DNA of 64,000 nt from UBA965 sp040396955 (GCA_040396955.1 JBBAWX010000001.1:62001-126000); one strand, 5' to 3'; counted from the stretch's first letter, positions 33,454 to 42,133 are shown. Numbers and translations are program-made. The notes: generated by a model not told the origin, from the letters alone.

Positions 33454-33857
33454 AGGGCTACGGTCAAATAGGCGCCATCGCCTGCTACATCCTCGACCAC
33501 GCCAATCACAAACGTGGCGCCGTCTTTTTGCCAGCCGAAGTAACTCAGTGTGTCACCCTCGACGACAATGGCGGGATCTGTTTGCCAGCCTAGGGCAGAC
33601 ATTTCGGCCGTGTAGTATGCCTTGACGGCATCATACGTGCTGGTTGCGTCGATGCGATAAAGCTGGGCCGCTTGGCGTGCTTGATCGCTGACGTATCGAC
33701 CATTGCCGTCGAGGATTTCGGCAGCCATGGCCGCATCGCTGGGTTGCGCAGGTTGTGCTCCGGCGTAGAGCGGGGCAACGGCCACGTTGGGTGGGGCATT
33801 TGCACATCCCCACAGGAGCCAAACGAGGCTTATGAGCACGAGTGTTCGCCAATGCAT
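33447..33857 (-). CDS. Small secreted lipoprotein of unknown function
   Basis: 136 residues. The signal peptide MHWRTLVLISLVWLLWGC ends with a lipobox-like cysteine. The mature part has one alpha/beta domain with RQAAQLYRIDATSTYDAVKAYYTAEMSALGWQ, a pattern also seen in extracytoplasmic domains that bind small peptides. Function is not recognised. Its 3' end overlaps the ClC gene by 7 bases (convergent). Confidence 0.7.
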   Translation of the reverse strand: MHWRTLVLISLVWLLWGCANAPPNVAVAPLYAGAQPAQPSDAAMAAEILDGNGRYVSDQARQAAQLYRIDATSTYDAVKAYYTAEMSALGWQTDPAIVVEGDTLSYFGWQKDGATFVIGVVEDVAGDGAYLTVALY

Positions 33858-33932
33858 GGTGACGTCCTTTTGTAGGAGGAAGCGTTCCTCATCTACTAGT
33901 ATCGTGTCTCCGACATGCTTGGATGTACATAT

Positions 33933-33972
33933 TACCCCGATTGCCTCTCATTGTTGGAGGGCAATCGGGGTA
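33933..33972 (-). terminator. Hairpin between two lipoprotein genes
   Basis: TACCCCGATTGCC (33933-33945) pairs with GGCAATCGGGGTA (33960-33972), 13 bp perfect, 26 bases past the upstream lipoprotein's stop. No T-run follows. Confidence 0.6.
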
Positions 33973-33998
33973 ACACATGGGTATGAGCGTAGGCTGAA

Positions 33999-34538
33999 TT
34001 ACTTTTGTGGGTTGGGGGCGATTGCAGCTACTTTCCAGCCGTCGTTGCTTTTTTCGACGGTAACGACGACTGTTTCACTGCCATTGGGGTAGATGAGTTG
34101 CGCAGTAATCTGGCTGTTCTGGTTGTCGTTGTAGGGTGCTTCGTTGATGATGTTGACCTGGACGAACGACGGATCTACGCCCACGATATTGCGCACCGTG
34201 GTACCGCCGTTGTAGAGCTGTGTCAGACCATCATCGAAATATCCAGCTGCCGCATCATTGCCGCTATCACGCTGGTACGCGCTCAAAAATTCACCGACCA
34301 CCCCCATGGGTGAGGCTGGGTCGACGGATATCGCTGTGGCGGCGGTAGTTGTGGTTGCCTCGGCAGGTACCACCGGCGTCGCCACCTCACTACCGGCATC
34401 GGGCGCCTGCACGGTTGCTGTTTCTGCGAGAGCCGTGGAGCCGATTTCGGCGGTGGGCACCGTGTTGGTGTCACTCGTTGTCGACCCACATGCGCTAAAA
34501 AGGAATACTATGATACTCAAAAACAGGTACTTTTTCAT
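33999..34538 (-). CDS. Lipoprotein with a DUF4878-like C-terminal domain
   Basis: 179 residues from the ATG at 34538, preceded by AAAGGAG; the frame is open far upstream but overlaps the racemase gene and lacks coding character there. The signal peptide MKKYLFLSIIVFLFSAC is lipidated at Cys. A low-complexity Thr/Ala/Pro-rich linker spans about residues 20-75, likely a cell-surface stalk. The C-terminal domain (about 80-175) has VVGEFLSAYQRDSGNDAAAGYFDDGL and ends VTVEKSNDGWKVAAI, resembling NTF2-like/DUF4878 domains of secreted proteins. Function unknown. Confidence 0.75.
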   Translation of the reverse strand: MKKYLFLSIIVFLFSACGSTTSDTNTVPTAEIGSTALAETATVQAPDAGSEVATPVVPAEATTTTAATAISVDPASPMGVVGEFLSAYQRDSGNDAAAGYFDDGLTQLYNGGTTVRNIVGVDPSFVQVNIINEAPYNDNQNSQITAQLIYPNGSETVVVTVEKSNDGWKVAAIAPNPQK

Positions 34539-34569
34539 GGTAAATGCTCCTTTAGAACGTTCGTCGAGC

Positions 34570-35286
34570 CTATGTGCTCGTGTTGGGTAGCGGGTACTGT
34601 AGCGCAATATCGACTGCCGCCTCGGCATGAATGCGCGTCGTATCAAAGACGGGAACCGCACTATCACTCTGATTGACGAGCAAGGTGATTTCGGTGCATC
34701 CGAGGATAATGCCTTGGGCGCCACGGGCCACCAAATCGGCCATGATGCGCCGGTAGTGCGCGCGTGAGTGGTCATTGATGATGCCGAGGCAGAGTTCGTC
34801 ATAGATGACTTGATTGACGATAGCGCGGTCGGCTTCGGCAGGGGTGAGCACCTGGAGCCCATACTGCTCGGTGAGTCGCCCACGGTAAAAATCTTGCTCC
34901 ATGGTGTACCGTGTGCCGAGGAGTCCGACCGTGTGGATGTGATGGGCACGAATGCGTTCGGCAGTGGCATCGGCGATGTGGATGAAGGGTACTGAAAGTG
35001 AGGCAGTGATGGCTGGTGCCACTTTATGCATGGTATTGGTACAAAGCAGGATGGCCTCAGCACCGGCGCGCTGGAGTTGATGGGCTACGAGCGCAAGCGC
35101 CTGCCCTGCTTCGTCCCACTGCCCGTGGTGCTGGTAGTGCTCAATGGTGGCAAAATCGACGCTGGCAAGGATGATTTGCGCAGAGTGGAGACCGCCGCAA
35201 CGTTCACGTACTAATTCGTTGATGATGCGGTAGTACTCTGCTGAGGATTCCCAACTCATGCCGCCAATGAGACCAATCCATTTCAT
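34570..35286 (-). CDS. Aspartate/glutamate racemase family protein
   Basis: 238 residues. The N-terminal GLIGGMSWESSAEYY motif, the first catalytic cysteine in LLCTNTMHK and the second in ILGCTEITLL define the aspartate racemase family (PLP-independent, two-cysteine mechanism). Products could be D-Asp or D-Glu for cell wall or catabolism. It is 31 bases upstream of the lipoprotein gene and divergent from the next oxidoreductase gene. Confidence 0.9.
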   Translation of the reverse strand: MKWIGLIGGMSWESSAEYYRIINELVRERCGGLHSAQIILASVDFATIEHYQHHGQWDEAGQALALVAHQLQRAGAEAILLCTNTMHKVAPAITASLSVPFIHIADATAERIRAHHIHTVGLLGTRYTMEQDFYRGRLTEQYGLQVLTPAEADRAIVNQVIYDELCLGIINDHSRAHYRRIMADLVARGAQGIILGCTEITLLVNQSDSAVPVFDTTRIHAEAAVDIALQYPLPNTST

Positions 35287-35368
35287 GGTGTGTGCCTTTG
35301 TAGTGCCATATATGTGTTGTGTTCATCATAGCACAGGCAAGCGATGCGTCAATAGAAGCGCTTGGTTG

Positions 35369-35374
35369 TATAAT
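35369..35374 (+). promoter_or_regulatory. -10 element for the third Gfo/Idh/MocA gene
   Basis: A perfect TATAAT preceded by TTG, 38 bases before the ATG at 35412; -35 weak. Confidence 0.5.
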
Positions 35375-35411
35375 GCGCATACGGTAGCCGCAACACGGAA
35401 AGGAACCTGTT

Positions 35412-36401
35412 ATGACAAAGGTGCGCTGGGGCATTGTAAGTACGGCCAACATCGGAGTGGCCAAAGTCATCCCTGCCATGCAAAAAGGTGAATGGTGCGA
35501 TATCGTGGCGATTGCATCACGTGATCAAGCCAAAGCAACGGAAGCTGCGCAGAAACTGGGTATCCCCAAGGCATACGGCTCATATGCCGCGTTATTCGCA
35601 GACCCCGACATCGATGCCATCTACAATCCGCTCCCCAATCATTTGCATGTGCCGGTGACGCTCGAGGCTCTTGCGGCGGGGAAGCATGTGCTGTGTGAAA
35701 AACCGATTGCGCTGGATGCCAAAGAAGCACAACAACTCGTTGATGCGGCGACGCGCTACCCGAATCTTAAGCTGATGGAGGCCTTCATGTATCGCCATCA
35801 TCCGCAGTGGCGGCGTGCCAAGGCGATTGTGGATGCCGGTGGGATTGGCAAGCTTCGCACCATCAACAGCGTGTTTTCGTACTTTTTGACCGATCCTACC
35901 AATGTGCGCAATCAGGCCGAAATCGGCGGTGGTGGTCTGATGGACATCGGATGCTACAACATTTCGTTGTCGCGCTTTCTGTTTGGGAGTGAGCCAGAAA
36001 AAGTGTGTGGTCTGATGGAATACGACCCGCAACTACAGGTTGATCGCTTGGCATCAGGGATGATGCAATTTGCGGGTGGTACGGCAACATTTACCTGCTC
36101 AACCCAGTTATCTCCGTATCAACGGGTGCATGTTTTTGGTACGGAGGGGCGAATTGAAATCGAAATTCCCTTTAATGCGCCTCCCGACCGACCGACCAAG
36201 ATGTGGCACACCTATGCGGGGCGCACCGACGAAATCGTCTTCCCCGTGTGTGATCAATACACCATTCAGGGGGATTTGTTTAGCCAGGCGGTGCTCAACA
36301 ACACGGCGGTGCCGACACCGATGAGTGATGCGGTGGCCAATATGCGTGTCATTGATGCGATCGTGGCGAGTCATCGCACCGCTACGTGGGTTACCGTGTA
36401 G
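35412..36401 (+). CDS. Gfo/Idh/MocA family oxidoreductase (classical EKP type)
   Basis: 329 residues. The N-terminal Rossmann start VRWGIVSTANIGVAKVIPAM carries a Ser-Thr-Ala variant of the GxGxxG loop, as in trans-dihydrodiol dehydrogenase-like members. The canonical catalytic lysine motif CEKPIALD is intact. The C-terminal domain includes GGGGLMDIGCYNISLSRFLFG. It likely acts on a sugar or dihydrodiol with NAD(P). It is unrelated in detail to the duplicated pair at 17481-19822. GGAAAGGAACC precedes the ATG. tRNA-His follows about 50 bases later. Confidence 0.88.
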   Translation: MTKVRWGIVSTANIGVAKVIPAMQKGEWCDIVAIASRDQAKATEAAQKLGIPKAYGSYAALFADPDIDAIYNPLPNHLHVPVTLEALAAGKHVLCEKPIALDAKEAQQLVDAATRYPNLKLMEAFMYRHHPQWRRAKAIVDAGGIGKLRTINSVFSYFLTDPTNVRNQAEIGGGGLMDIGCYNISLSRFLFGSEPEKVCGLMEYDPQLQVDRLASGMMQFAGGTATFTCSTQLSPYQRVHVFGTEGRIEIEIPFNAPPDRPTKMWHTYAGRTDEIVFPVCDQYTIQGDLFSQAVLNNTAVPTPMSDAVANMRVIDAIVASHRTATWVTV

Positions 36402-36413
36402 CTGGATTTGGAT

Positions 36414-36442
36414 TTGCACGACGCATGCGAATGTGCTATACT
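36414..36442 (+). promoter_or_regulatory. tRNA-His promoter
   Basis: TTGCAC (36414-36419), 17-base spacer, extended TGC-TATACT (-10 at 36437-36442), 13 bases before the tRNA. Confidence 0.75.
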
Positions 36443-36454
36443 AGCCTGCGTTGT

Positions 36455-36530
36455 GGTGCTCGTAGCTCAACGGCAGAGCGCTGGTTTGTGGCACCAGAGG
36501 TTGCGGGTTCGAAACCCGTCGAGCACCCCA
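36455..36530 (+). tRNA. tRNA-His (anticodon GTG)
   Basis: Complete cloverleaf: acceptor GTGCTCG/CGAGCAC with an extra 5' G opposite C73, the tRNA-His identity feature. D stem GCTC/GAGC, anticodon stem CTGGT/ACCAG with loop TTGTGGC, T arm GCGGG-TTCGAAA-CCCGT. CCA is encoded (36528-36530). Confidence 0.97.
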
Positions 36531-36536
36531 TTCGAC

Positions 36537-36570
36537 CCCCGAGGCTCTGCCTCGGGGAGTTTGTTTTCTA
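36537..36570 (+). terminator. Terminator after tRNA-His
   Basis: CCCCGAGGC (36537-36545) pairs with GCCTCGGGG (36549-36557), 9-bp stem, 3-base loop, then AGTTTGTTTT. Confidence 0.85.
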
Positions 36571-36619
36571 TGACGACGTCATTCGCCTCAATGTCAGTGC
36601 AAATGTGGAGGTATGCTCA

Positions 36620-37429
36620 ATGATGGAGATAATTCAGCAGCGCGTAACATTGCCGAGCGGGATTTCACTACACGTCTATCAAGCTGGTACTGGTCCTGAC
36701 GTGTTGTTGTTGCACGGAATTACTGGCTGTGGCACCTACTGGAGTGTGCAAATGGCGCAACTCGTGGCGGCCGGCTACCGGGTGACGGCGCCAGACGGGC
36801 GTGGGCACGGGCAATCGGATCGAGCAAATGACTATGCAACTGCCACCATTGCTGGTGATGCGGCTGCGCTCATCGAGCAACTCGGGCTTGAGCGCCCGGT
36901 GGTGGTCGGTCATTCCATGGGAGGTGCGCAGAGCCTGATGTTGGCGTGCACGTATCCCGAATTGGTGAGCAAGGTCATCCTCGAAGACCCGGCCATCTGG
37001 CCCATCAACGGCGATACCGCCTACGTGCGTGAGCGCCGTGAGCCGTGGGAGCAGAGTTTGCGCCAGTGGTTGACGATGAGCCAGGCGGATTTGGTGGCGT
37101 TTAAACGCAGCGAAGTCCCGCATTGGAGTGAGGAAGCCCTGCAGAATTGGGCCTATGCCAAGCTTCACAATGACCCACTGGTGTTGCAGTGGCTCGACGA
37201 GTTGCTTGTGCCAGTGTGGGCCTGGTTGACTCCGGTTGCGGTGCCCATGCATATTTTGTACTGTGCGCCTGACCGTGGTGGGGTGGTGCAGGAGATATTT
37301 GTGGAGGCGTTGATTGCGCACATGCCTCAGCTCACCGCCGAAGTGATTGCGGATGCGGGTCATGAAATTCATCATGATCAGCCCGAGGCGTTTATGCGGG
37401 CGGTGTTGGGCTTCATCAAGTCAGCGTAA
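36620..37429 (+). CDS. Alpha/beta-hydrolase
   Basis: 269 residues from the ATG pair at 36620, with GGAGG 8 bases upstream; the open frame extends back through the tRNA and cannot be coding there. Oxyanion motif LLHGITGCG (31-39), strand VTAPDGRGHGQSD, nucleophile elbow GHSMGG (Ser99) and C-terminal His in DAGHEIHHDQPEAF are all present. The class includes esterases, lactonases and C-C hydrolases; substrate unknown. A perfect palindrome (ATGACG-A-CGTCAT at 36570-36582) precedes it. Confidence 0.85.
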   Translation: MMEIIQQRVTLPSGISLHVYQAGTGPDVLLLHGITGCGTYWSVQMAQLVAAGYRVTAPDGRGHGQSDRANDYATATIAGDAAALIEQLGLERPVVVGHSMGGAQSLMLACTYPELVSKVILEDPAIWPINGDTAYVRERREPWEQSLRQWLTMSQADLVAFKRSEVPHWSEEALQNWAYAKLHNDPLVLQWLDELLVPVWAWLTPVAVPMHILYCAPDRGGVVQEIFVEALIAHMPQLTAEVIADAGHEIHHDQPEAFMRAVLGFIKSA

Positions 37430-37450
37430 TGTGCGGCCCAACACCAACAC

Positions 37451-37486
37451 CACAGCCGGTCATGATGGCCATCATGACCGGCTGTG
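37451..37486. terminator. Perfect 36-bp palindrome between convergent genes
   Basis: 37451-37466 and 37471-37486 are 16-bp perfect arms; with the central GGCC the whole block is self-complementary. It separates the hydrolase from xylB, which converge here. No T-run on either strand, so a bidirectional stem-type terminator is inferred. Confidence 0.65.
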
Positions 37487-37510
37487 GCGTGAGATGCACA
37501 CGGCGGCGGT

Positions 37511-39016
37511 TTAGGCAAGGGCTGCCAGTGCGTGCATGTCGTCGCGGAGTTGGGTGTACAAATGCTGGTAGATGGGGTAGACGCGGTCGTACACCGCTGC
37601 ATGGGCGGTGTCGGGTTGGGTGGTGGTGACGACGCGCACACAGCGGGCCACGGCATCGTTGACATCCGCAAAATGACCGGTGCCGACGCCGGCAAGGAGT
37701 GCGGCCCCGTAGGCTGGGCCTTCTTCGGCGGCGAGGGTAGACACCGGGGTGTGGAAGATGTCGGCTTGCATTTGGCGCCAGAATGCGCTTTTACCGCCGC
37801 CGCCAGTGGCACGAACATCGGTGATGGGCACATTGAGCGCCCGCATAATCTCAATACCGTCGCGGAGCGAGTAGGTGATGCCCTCCATGACGGCGCGGGC
37901 CATGTGGCCGACCCCATGTCGACTCGTCAATCCGACGAATGCGCCACGGGCCAACGGGTCGAGATGCGGGGTGCGTTCGCCAGTCAGATACGGCAAAAAG
38001 ACTAATCCCTCGGCGCCTGCTGGCACAGTTGCGGCGGCTGCAGTAAGGTCGTCATAGCTGAGGTGAGTGGCCCCACTTTGGCGCAACGTGTTGCGGAGCC
38101 AGCCGAAGGCGCCGCCAGCAGAGAGCGTGACGGCCATCATGTGCCAGGCACCAGGCACACTATGACAAAAGGTGTGTATACGTCCTTGTGGGTCGAGTGC
38201 AATCTGGTCGCTATGTGCGAATACGACGCCACTCGTGCCAATACTACTGCTGACCACACCGGCACGCACGATGCCAGTGCCGATGGCAGCCGCCGAGTTG
38301 TCGCCACCTCCGGCAATAATTGGGATGCCGGCTTGCAGACCGAGGCTCGTGGCCACATCGCTCATCAGGTGACCGGTGACGGCAGGGCCTTCATAGACGG
38401 TTGGCAACCACTCACGCGGGATGTCGAGTGCGCGCAGGATTTCATCCGAATAGTCGCGGCGCCGCAGGTCGATGAGCAGGGTACCGGCCGCATCAGCGAC
38501 GTCGGCGCCAAACGTGCCACTCATCATGAAGCGAATGTAGTCTTTGGGGAGCAAGACTTTGGCAATCCGTGCATAGTGTGCTGGCTCATGGTTGCGCACC
38601 CAGAGGATTTTTGGGGCTTGGAATCCGGTGAGTGCCGGATTGCCGGCGATGGCGATGAGCCGTTCGGCGCCGACACGTTGGGTTATCTCGGCACATTCAG
38701 CGGCGGTGCGCTGGTCGTTCCAGAGGAGTGCCGGGCGGATAACGTGGTGGTGTGCATCGAGGAAGACCGAGCCGTGCATCTGACCGGTCAGTCCGATGCC
38801 GACAATCTGGCGGCCATCGCCGATTGTGCTGACCACGTCACGCACCGCCTGTTGAGCCCCCATCCACCAATCGCTCGGATGTTGCTCGCTCCAAAGTGGC
38901 TGAGGACTGTAGAGCGGGTATTCAGCTACGGCACTCGCCACAATGGTGCCGTGAGCGTCACACACAATCGCTTTGGCACCAGAGGTGCCGATGTCAATAC
39001 CGAGAAAATACGGCAT
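37511..39016 (-). CDS. xylB: Xylulokinase
   Basis: 501 residues, FGGY carbohydrate kinase. It begins YFLGIDIGTSGAKAIVCD (phosphate-1 motif). GLTGQMHGSVFLD, LWNDQRTAAEC, the catalytic aspartate region AGGGDNSAAAIGTG and ATGGGGKSAFW follow, all xylulokinase-like. It phosphorylates D-xylulose made by XylA. The ATG at 39016 is preferred for its match to the family start; a GTG four codons upstream at 39028 is possible. It lies 91 bases after xylA with a hairpin between them. Confidence 0.93.
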   Translation of the reverse strand: MPYFLGIDIGTSGAKAIVCDAHGTIVASAVAEYPLYSPQPLWSEQHPSDWWMGAQQAVRDVVSTIGDGRQIVGIGLTGQMHGSVFLDAHHHVIRPALLWNDQRTAAECAEITQRVGAERLIAIAGNPALTGFQAPKILWVRNHEPAHYARIAKVLLPKDYIRFMMSGTFGADVADAAGTLLIDLRRRDYSDEILRALDIPREWLPTVYEGPAVTGHLMSDVATSLGLQAGIPIIAGGGDNSAAAIGTGIVRAGVVSSSIGTSGVVFAHSDQIALDPQGRIHTFCHSVPGAWHMMAVTLSAGGAFGWLRNTLRQSGATHLSYDDLTAAAATVPAGAEGLVFLPYLTGERTPHLDPLARGAFVGLTSRHGVGHMARAVMEGITYSLRDGIEIMRALNVPITDVRATGGGGKSAFWRQMQADIFHTPVSTLAAEEGPAYGAALLAGVGTGHFADVNDAVARCVRVVTTTQPDTAHAAVYDRVYPIYQHLYTQLRDDMHALAALA

Positions 39017-39037
39017 GGCCGGTATCACTTTCTACGT

Positions 39038-39071
39038 AATCCCCATACATCACCAGTGATGCATGGGGATT
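39038..39071 (-). terminator. Intercistronic hairpin between xylA and xylB
   Basis: AATCCCCAT (39038-39046) plus CATCA pair with TGATG plus ATGGGGATT (39063-39071), one A/C mismatch, 4-base loop. No T-run on the minus strand; it may stabilise xylA mRNA or reduce read-through into xylB. Confidence 0.5.
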
Positions 39072-39107
39072 CGGGTGTGTCACACGTCACATTGGTTGAT
39101 TCGTCGT

Positions 39108-40271
39108 TTAGCGGGCGCCGAGCAACAATTCGATGGTGAGTTGATCGAGTTGTTCGTAGGGCTGGCCGCGACTCCCGATGGCGGCGCGGTCGAAGCTGAA
39201 ATCGCTGAGGGCCCGGGCCTTGTCAGCACTGAAGCCACCGGTCCACGCTGGGAGCCCTGGCGCAATGCTGTTGATTTGGCGCACCAACTCTTGGATTTCG
39301 CGGTCTTCGTTCCAACGCTTGGCCTTCTCTTTGAGAATGAGGTAGGTGCGCATACAGCCACGGGCAAATGCCCGCACTCCGTCGTAATCGTCGGTGCGGT
39401 AGGCATGGGCGTCGAAATGTCGACTGCCGTTGTAGCCGACGTCTTCGAGGAATTTGACCAAGAAAAAGGCGGCTTTGGGGTTGGCAGCACCAAAGCGGAA
39501 ATCTTGATCGTAGCGACCGATGACCTGGTCGTTGAGGTCAATGTGGAAGAGCTTGCCCATTTCGTAGGCCTGCGCCACCCCGTGCAAGAAATTCAGACCG
39601 GCCATGGTTTCGTGGGCGACCTCGGGGTTCACACCGACCATGTCAGCATGGTCGAGCGTGCTGATGAAGGCTAGTGCATGCCCCACGGTGGCCAAGAAAA
39701 TATCGCCACGAGGCTCGTTGGGCTTGGGTTCAAGGGCAAACTTGAGATTGTAGCCCTGTGATTTGACATAGTGTGTCAAGAAGTTCATGGCTTCGCGGAA
39801 GCGCTTCATGGACTCGACCGGGTTCTTGTTGGAGTCGGTCTCGGTGCCTTCACGGCCTCCCCAAAACACGTAGATCTCGGCACCACACTCTACGCCCAAA
39901 TCAATGGCACGCATGGTCTTTTGTACGGCGTATGCACGTACTGCGGCATCGTTGGAAGTGAATGCACCATCGCGGAAGGCCGGATCGCTGAACAGATTGG
40001 TGGTGGCCATGGGTACTTTGACCCCAGTAGCATTCAGGGCCTGCTTAAAATCGCGCACAATCTGGGTGCGTTCATCGCTGGTGGCATTGATGGGGACAAG
40101 GTCGTTGTCGTGGAAATTGACCCCCCATGCCCCGACATCGGCCAGCATATGGACGATTTCGACCGGCGAAATGGCCTTGCGTACCGGCTCACCAAATGGG
40201 TCTCGCCCCACATTCCCAACGGTCCACAGACCAAACGTGAATTTGTGTTCTGGGCGTGGCGTGTAATCCAT
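39108..40271 (-). CDS. xylA: Xylose isomerase
   Basis: 387 residues, the short class I (actinobacterial-type) form. Metal-binding and active-site segments are FTFGLWTVGNVGRDPFG, VNFHDNDLVP (catalytic His), YVFWGGREG, LALEPKPNEPRGDIF-like FALEPKPNEPRGD (Glu ligand and Lys), GVNPEVAHE, FHIDLND and HFDAHAYR. It converts D-xylose to D-xylulose. The start is fixed by AAGGAGG 7 bases upstream. An inverted repeat overlaps this site. It is the first gene of the xylAB unit. Confidence 0.96.
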   Translation of the reverse strand: MDYTPRPEHKFTFGLWTVGNVGRDPFGEPVRKAISPVEIVHMLADVGAWGVNFHDNDLVPINATSDERTQIVRDFKQALNATGVKVPMATTNLFSDPAFRDGAFTSNDAAVRAYAVQKTMRAIDLGVECGAEIYVFWGGREGTETDSNKNPVESMKRFREAMNFLTHYVKSQGYNLKFALEPKPNEPRGDIFLATVGHALAFISTLDHADMVGVNPEVAHETMAGLNFLHGVAQAYEMGKLFHIDLNDQVIGRYDQDFRFGAANPKAAFFLVKFLEDVGYNGSRHFDAHAYRTDDYDGVRAFARGCMRTYLILKEKAKRWNEDREIQELVRQINSIAPGLPAWTGGFSADKARALSDFSFDRAAIGSRGQPYEQLDQLTIELLLGAR

Positions 40272-40273
40272 AG

Positions 40274-40290
40274 TGATCCTCCTTGGATCA
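40274..40290 (-). promoter_or_regulatory. Inverted repeat covering the xylA ribosome-binding site
   Basis: On the minus strand TGATCC and GGATCA (6-bp arms, 5-base loop AAGGA) enclose the AAGGAGG Shine-Dalgarno 2 bases before the ATG. It could mask translation or serve as an operator. Confidence 0.5.
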
Positions 40291-40320
40291 ATACTATACA
40301 TGTAGCAATGGAACACGCCT

Positions 40321-40329
40321 ATTGTAGCA
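40321..40329 (-). promoter_or_regulatory. Candidate extended -10 promoter of xylA
   Basis: Minus strand TGC-TACAAT (-10 at 40326-40321), about 50 bases upstream of the xylA ATG; -35 not recognisable. Confidence 0.4.
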
Positions 40330-40358
40330 TATGTTTTTTGTGGCTATGCCATGCAGTG

Positions 40359-42011
40359 CTACCGTATCATGTCGTACGGCAGGTACGTGTTGATTCGTGA
40401 TGGGATGGGCGAATTGGTGCAACGCACCTGCCGAATCGTCAGCGTATCGCCAATATAGGTATCTTCGGTGGTGAGAATACCATCAAATCGATCCCAACAG
40501 TACTCTTGCAGTATGGGAATTTCACTGCGCGTTGCAACCAGCGTCACACCCGTAGTTGCCGTGAATTCGCCATCAAAATCTCGCATTGTCTCAACGTAGG
40601 TGTTGTATGGTTCAATCAGCGACAAGTTAAACACCGCAATGTGATGTGTATCGTACCGTGGGAAATGCTGATTGACTGGGTACATGTACGTACTTGGCAC
40701 CGCAAAACCTGTGAATAACGTGCGTTGGAAATCAACCTGTGCCAGATCAGTGTTGACTTGACGAACAGTGGCTTCGTGGATATCGCGTTGCCGTATTACG
40801 ACGTGGAGTTGCATGAGCAGGGTGATGATGCAGGCTACGGTCAACATGAGGTTCGTACGGCGCTGACGGATGTTTGGCCACGGAAATGCACTCAAGGCCA
40901 CTAAATACAGGAGTAGAATCAACGGCAGAGTGACGCGCATCATGGCACCTCGACCAACAAACCCAAACCCCCAGATCATGGCCATCGCTATGCCGATGCC
41001 GATGATTAGGTGTGGTTTTTTTTGTACGAGTGCAAATGCCATCATTGACACTAAAAACGACAAGAAAACGGTATCTTGGAGGGTTGAGACCGCCTGCCAG
41101 CCAGAGTTCCAGTTCATCGCCATGTATGAGCGTGTATCAATGTTGGAGTTGAGTGCTTGGAGGCGATCAAGATCGGTAAACGTGCTGTTGTGCCAAAAAT
41201 ATCGGGAAATCATGACTAAGTCGTTGAATGTAAACCCGCTATCAAGCACGATTTGACGGTGTTGTTTGAGGTATTTGAGCGCCTGATAATCCTCGATTGG
41301 GTCATACGCGCTCCGGAGCTGATTGATACGTACATACGTGGGGTTGGTGGCGTGCACGATACGGTCAAGTGTGACGATGCTGATGCAGAGGATGAGCAAG
41401 ATGCTGAGTGCACGCCGAGCGTGTGGCGCATGCCAGAGGTGCCGGATCGGCAACAAGGCCACCCCGACCATGCTGGTAAGAAGAAGTTGACGTTCACGAA
41501 TCAGTAGCGAGAGCACGCCAAAGCAGATGGCGAGATAGAGATCCATCGTTCGATTCGAGTGGCGATAGTTGCGTAACGCGAGGATCATGGCAATCGCGAG
41601 TAGACCAGCATTGATGGTGAATTGCGGGGTGATGATGGCATATGTGACGGCGGCATATGCCATGGTGATGGCTAAATACCACGGCAGTCGTTGCCACAGA
41701 TAGTAAATGATGGCCCAGGTCACGACGACCAGCACAACGATGGTCATCCAGTAGTACGGGTACATCCAGCCAATCTTTGGGAGTGCGTGCAAGAACCACC
41801 CCCAGATGAAGTTGGAGTAGAGGATGAATGGTGAGCCGGAGACGAAATACCCGTAGCCGTGCACCCGCATGGAGCGCCCAATGTCATCATTGGTATTGAA
41901 AATCATGATGGTGGTGTGATAGATGAAAAGCATCCATCCCACGGCAAGTATGCCCGAAAGTAGTGATTTCGGTGTCAGCAACAGGCGCTGTTTGAGCGTA
42001 TGTAATGTCAT
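40359..42011 (-). CDS. Polytopic membrane protein, glycosyltransferase-like topology
   Basis: 550 residues from the ATG at 42011; an upstream in-frame region to 42149 overlaps the divergent gene and is unlikely to be coding. About 11 hydrophobic helices are visible, with a short luminal loop after helix 1 carrying NTNDDIGRSM, reminiscent of the acidic loop of GT-C fold enzymes. The C-terminal ~150 residues are extracytoplasmic, after the last helix LMLTVACIITLLMQLHVVI. The catalytic assignment is a guess; I do not recognise the family. No good Shine-Dalgarno is seen. It ends 87 bases from the xylA start. Confidence 0.6.
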   Translation of the reverse strand: MTLHTLKQRLLLTPKSLLSGILAVGWMLFIYHTTIMIFNTNDDIGRSMRVHGYGYFVSGSPFILYSNFIWGWFLHALPKIGWMYPYYWMTIVVLVVVTWAIIYYLWQRLPWYLAITMAYAAVTYAIITPQFTINAGLLAIAMILALRNYRHSNRTMDLYLAICFGVLSLLIRERQLLLTSMVGVALLPIRHLWHAPHARRALSILLILCISIVTLDRIVHATNPTYVRINQLRSAYDPIEDYQALKYLKQHRQIVLDSGFTFNDLVMISRYFWHNSTFTDLDRLQALNSNIDTRSYMAMNWNSGWQAVSTLQDTVFLSFLVSMMAFALVQKKPHLIIGIGIAMAMIWGFGFVGRGAMMRVTLPLILLLYLVALSAFPWPNIRQRRTNLMLTVACIITLLMQLHVVIRQRDIHEATVRQVNTDLAQVDFQRTLFTGFAVPSTYMYPVNQHFPRYDTHHIAVFNLSLIEPYNTYVETMRDFDGEFTATTGVTLVATRSEIPILQEYCWDRFDGILTTEDTYIGDTLTIRQVRCTNSPIPSRINTYLPYDMIR

Positions 42012-42058
42012 GCAGATGGGTACTTGTTGGCAGTGCAACACAGATAATACTGTGACGA

Positions 42059-42088
42059 TTGTACTTGTGTGCAGAAGTTTTGTAAAAT
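42059..42088 (+). promoter_or_regulatory. Promoter of the U32 gene
   Basis: TTGTAC (42059-42064), 18-base spacer, TAAAAT (42083-42088), 46 bases before the ATG. Confidence 0.55.
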
Positions 42089-42133
42089 AGAGCGGGCAGA
42101 AAATCTGCATCCACGTGAGGGAACCAATCATCC

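Noticed and set aside
33999..35063. 354-codon frame extending the lipoprotein upstream
   Set aside because: The extension overlaps the racemase gene; a signal peptide with AAAGGAG defines the real start at 34538.
36386..36619. N-terminal extension of the alpha/beta-hydrolase
   Set aside because: It runs through tRNA-His and its terminator, so it cannot be coding.
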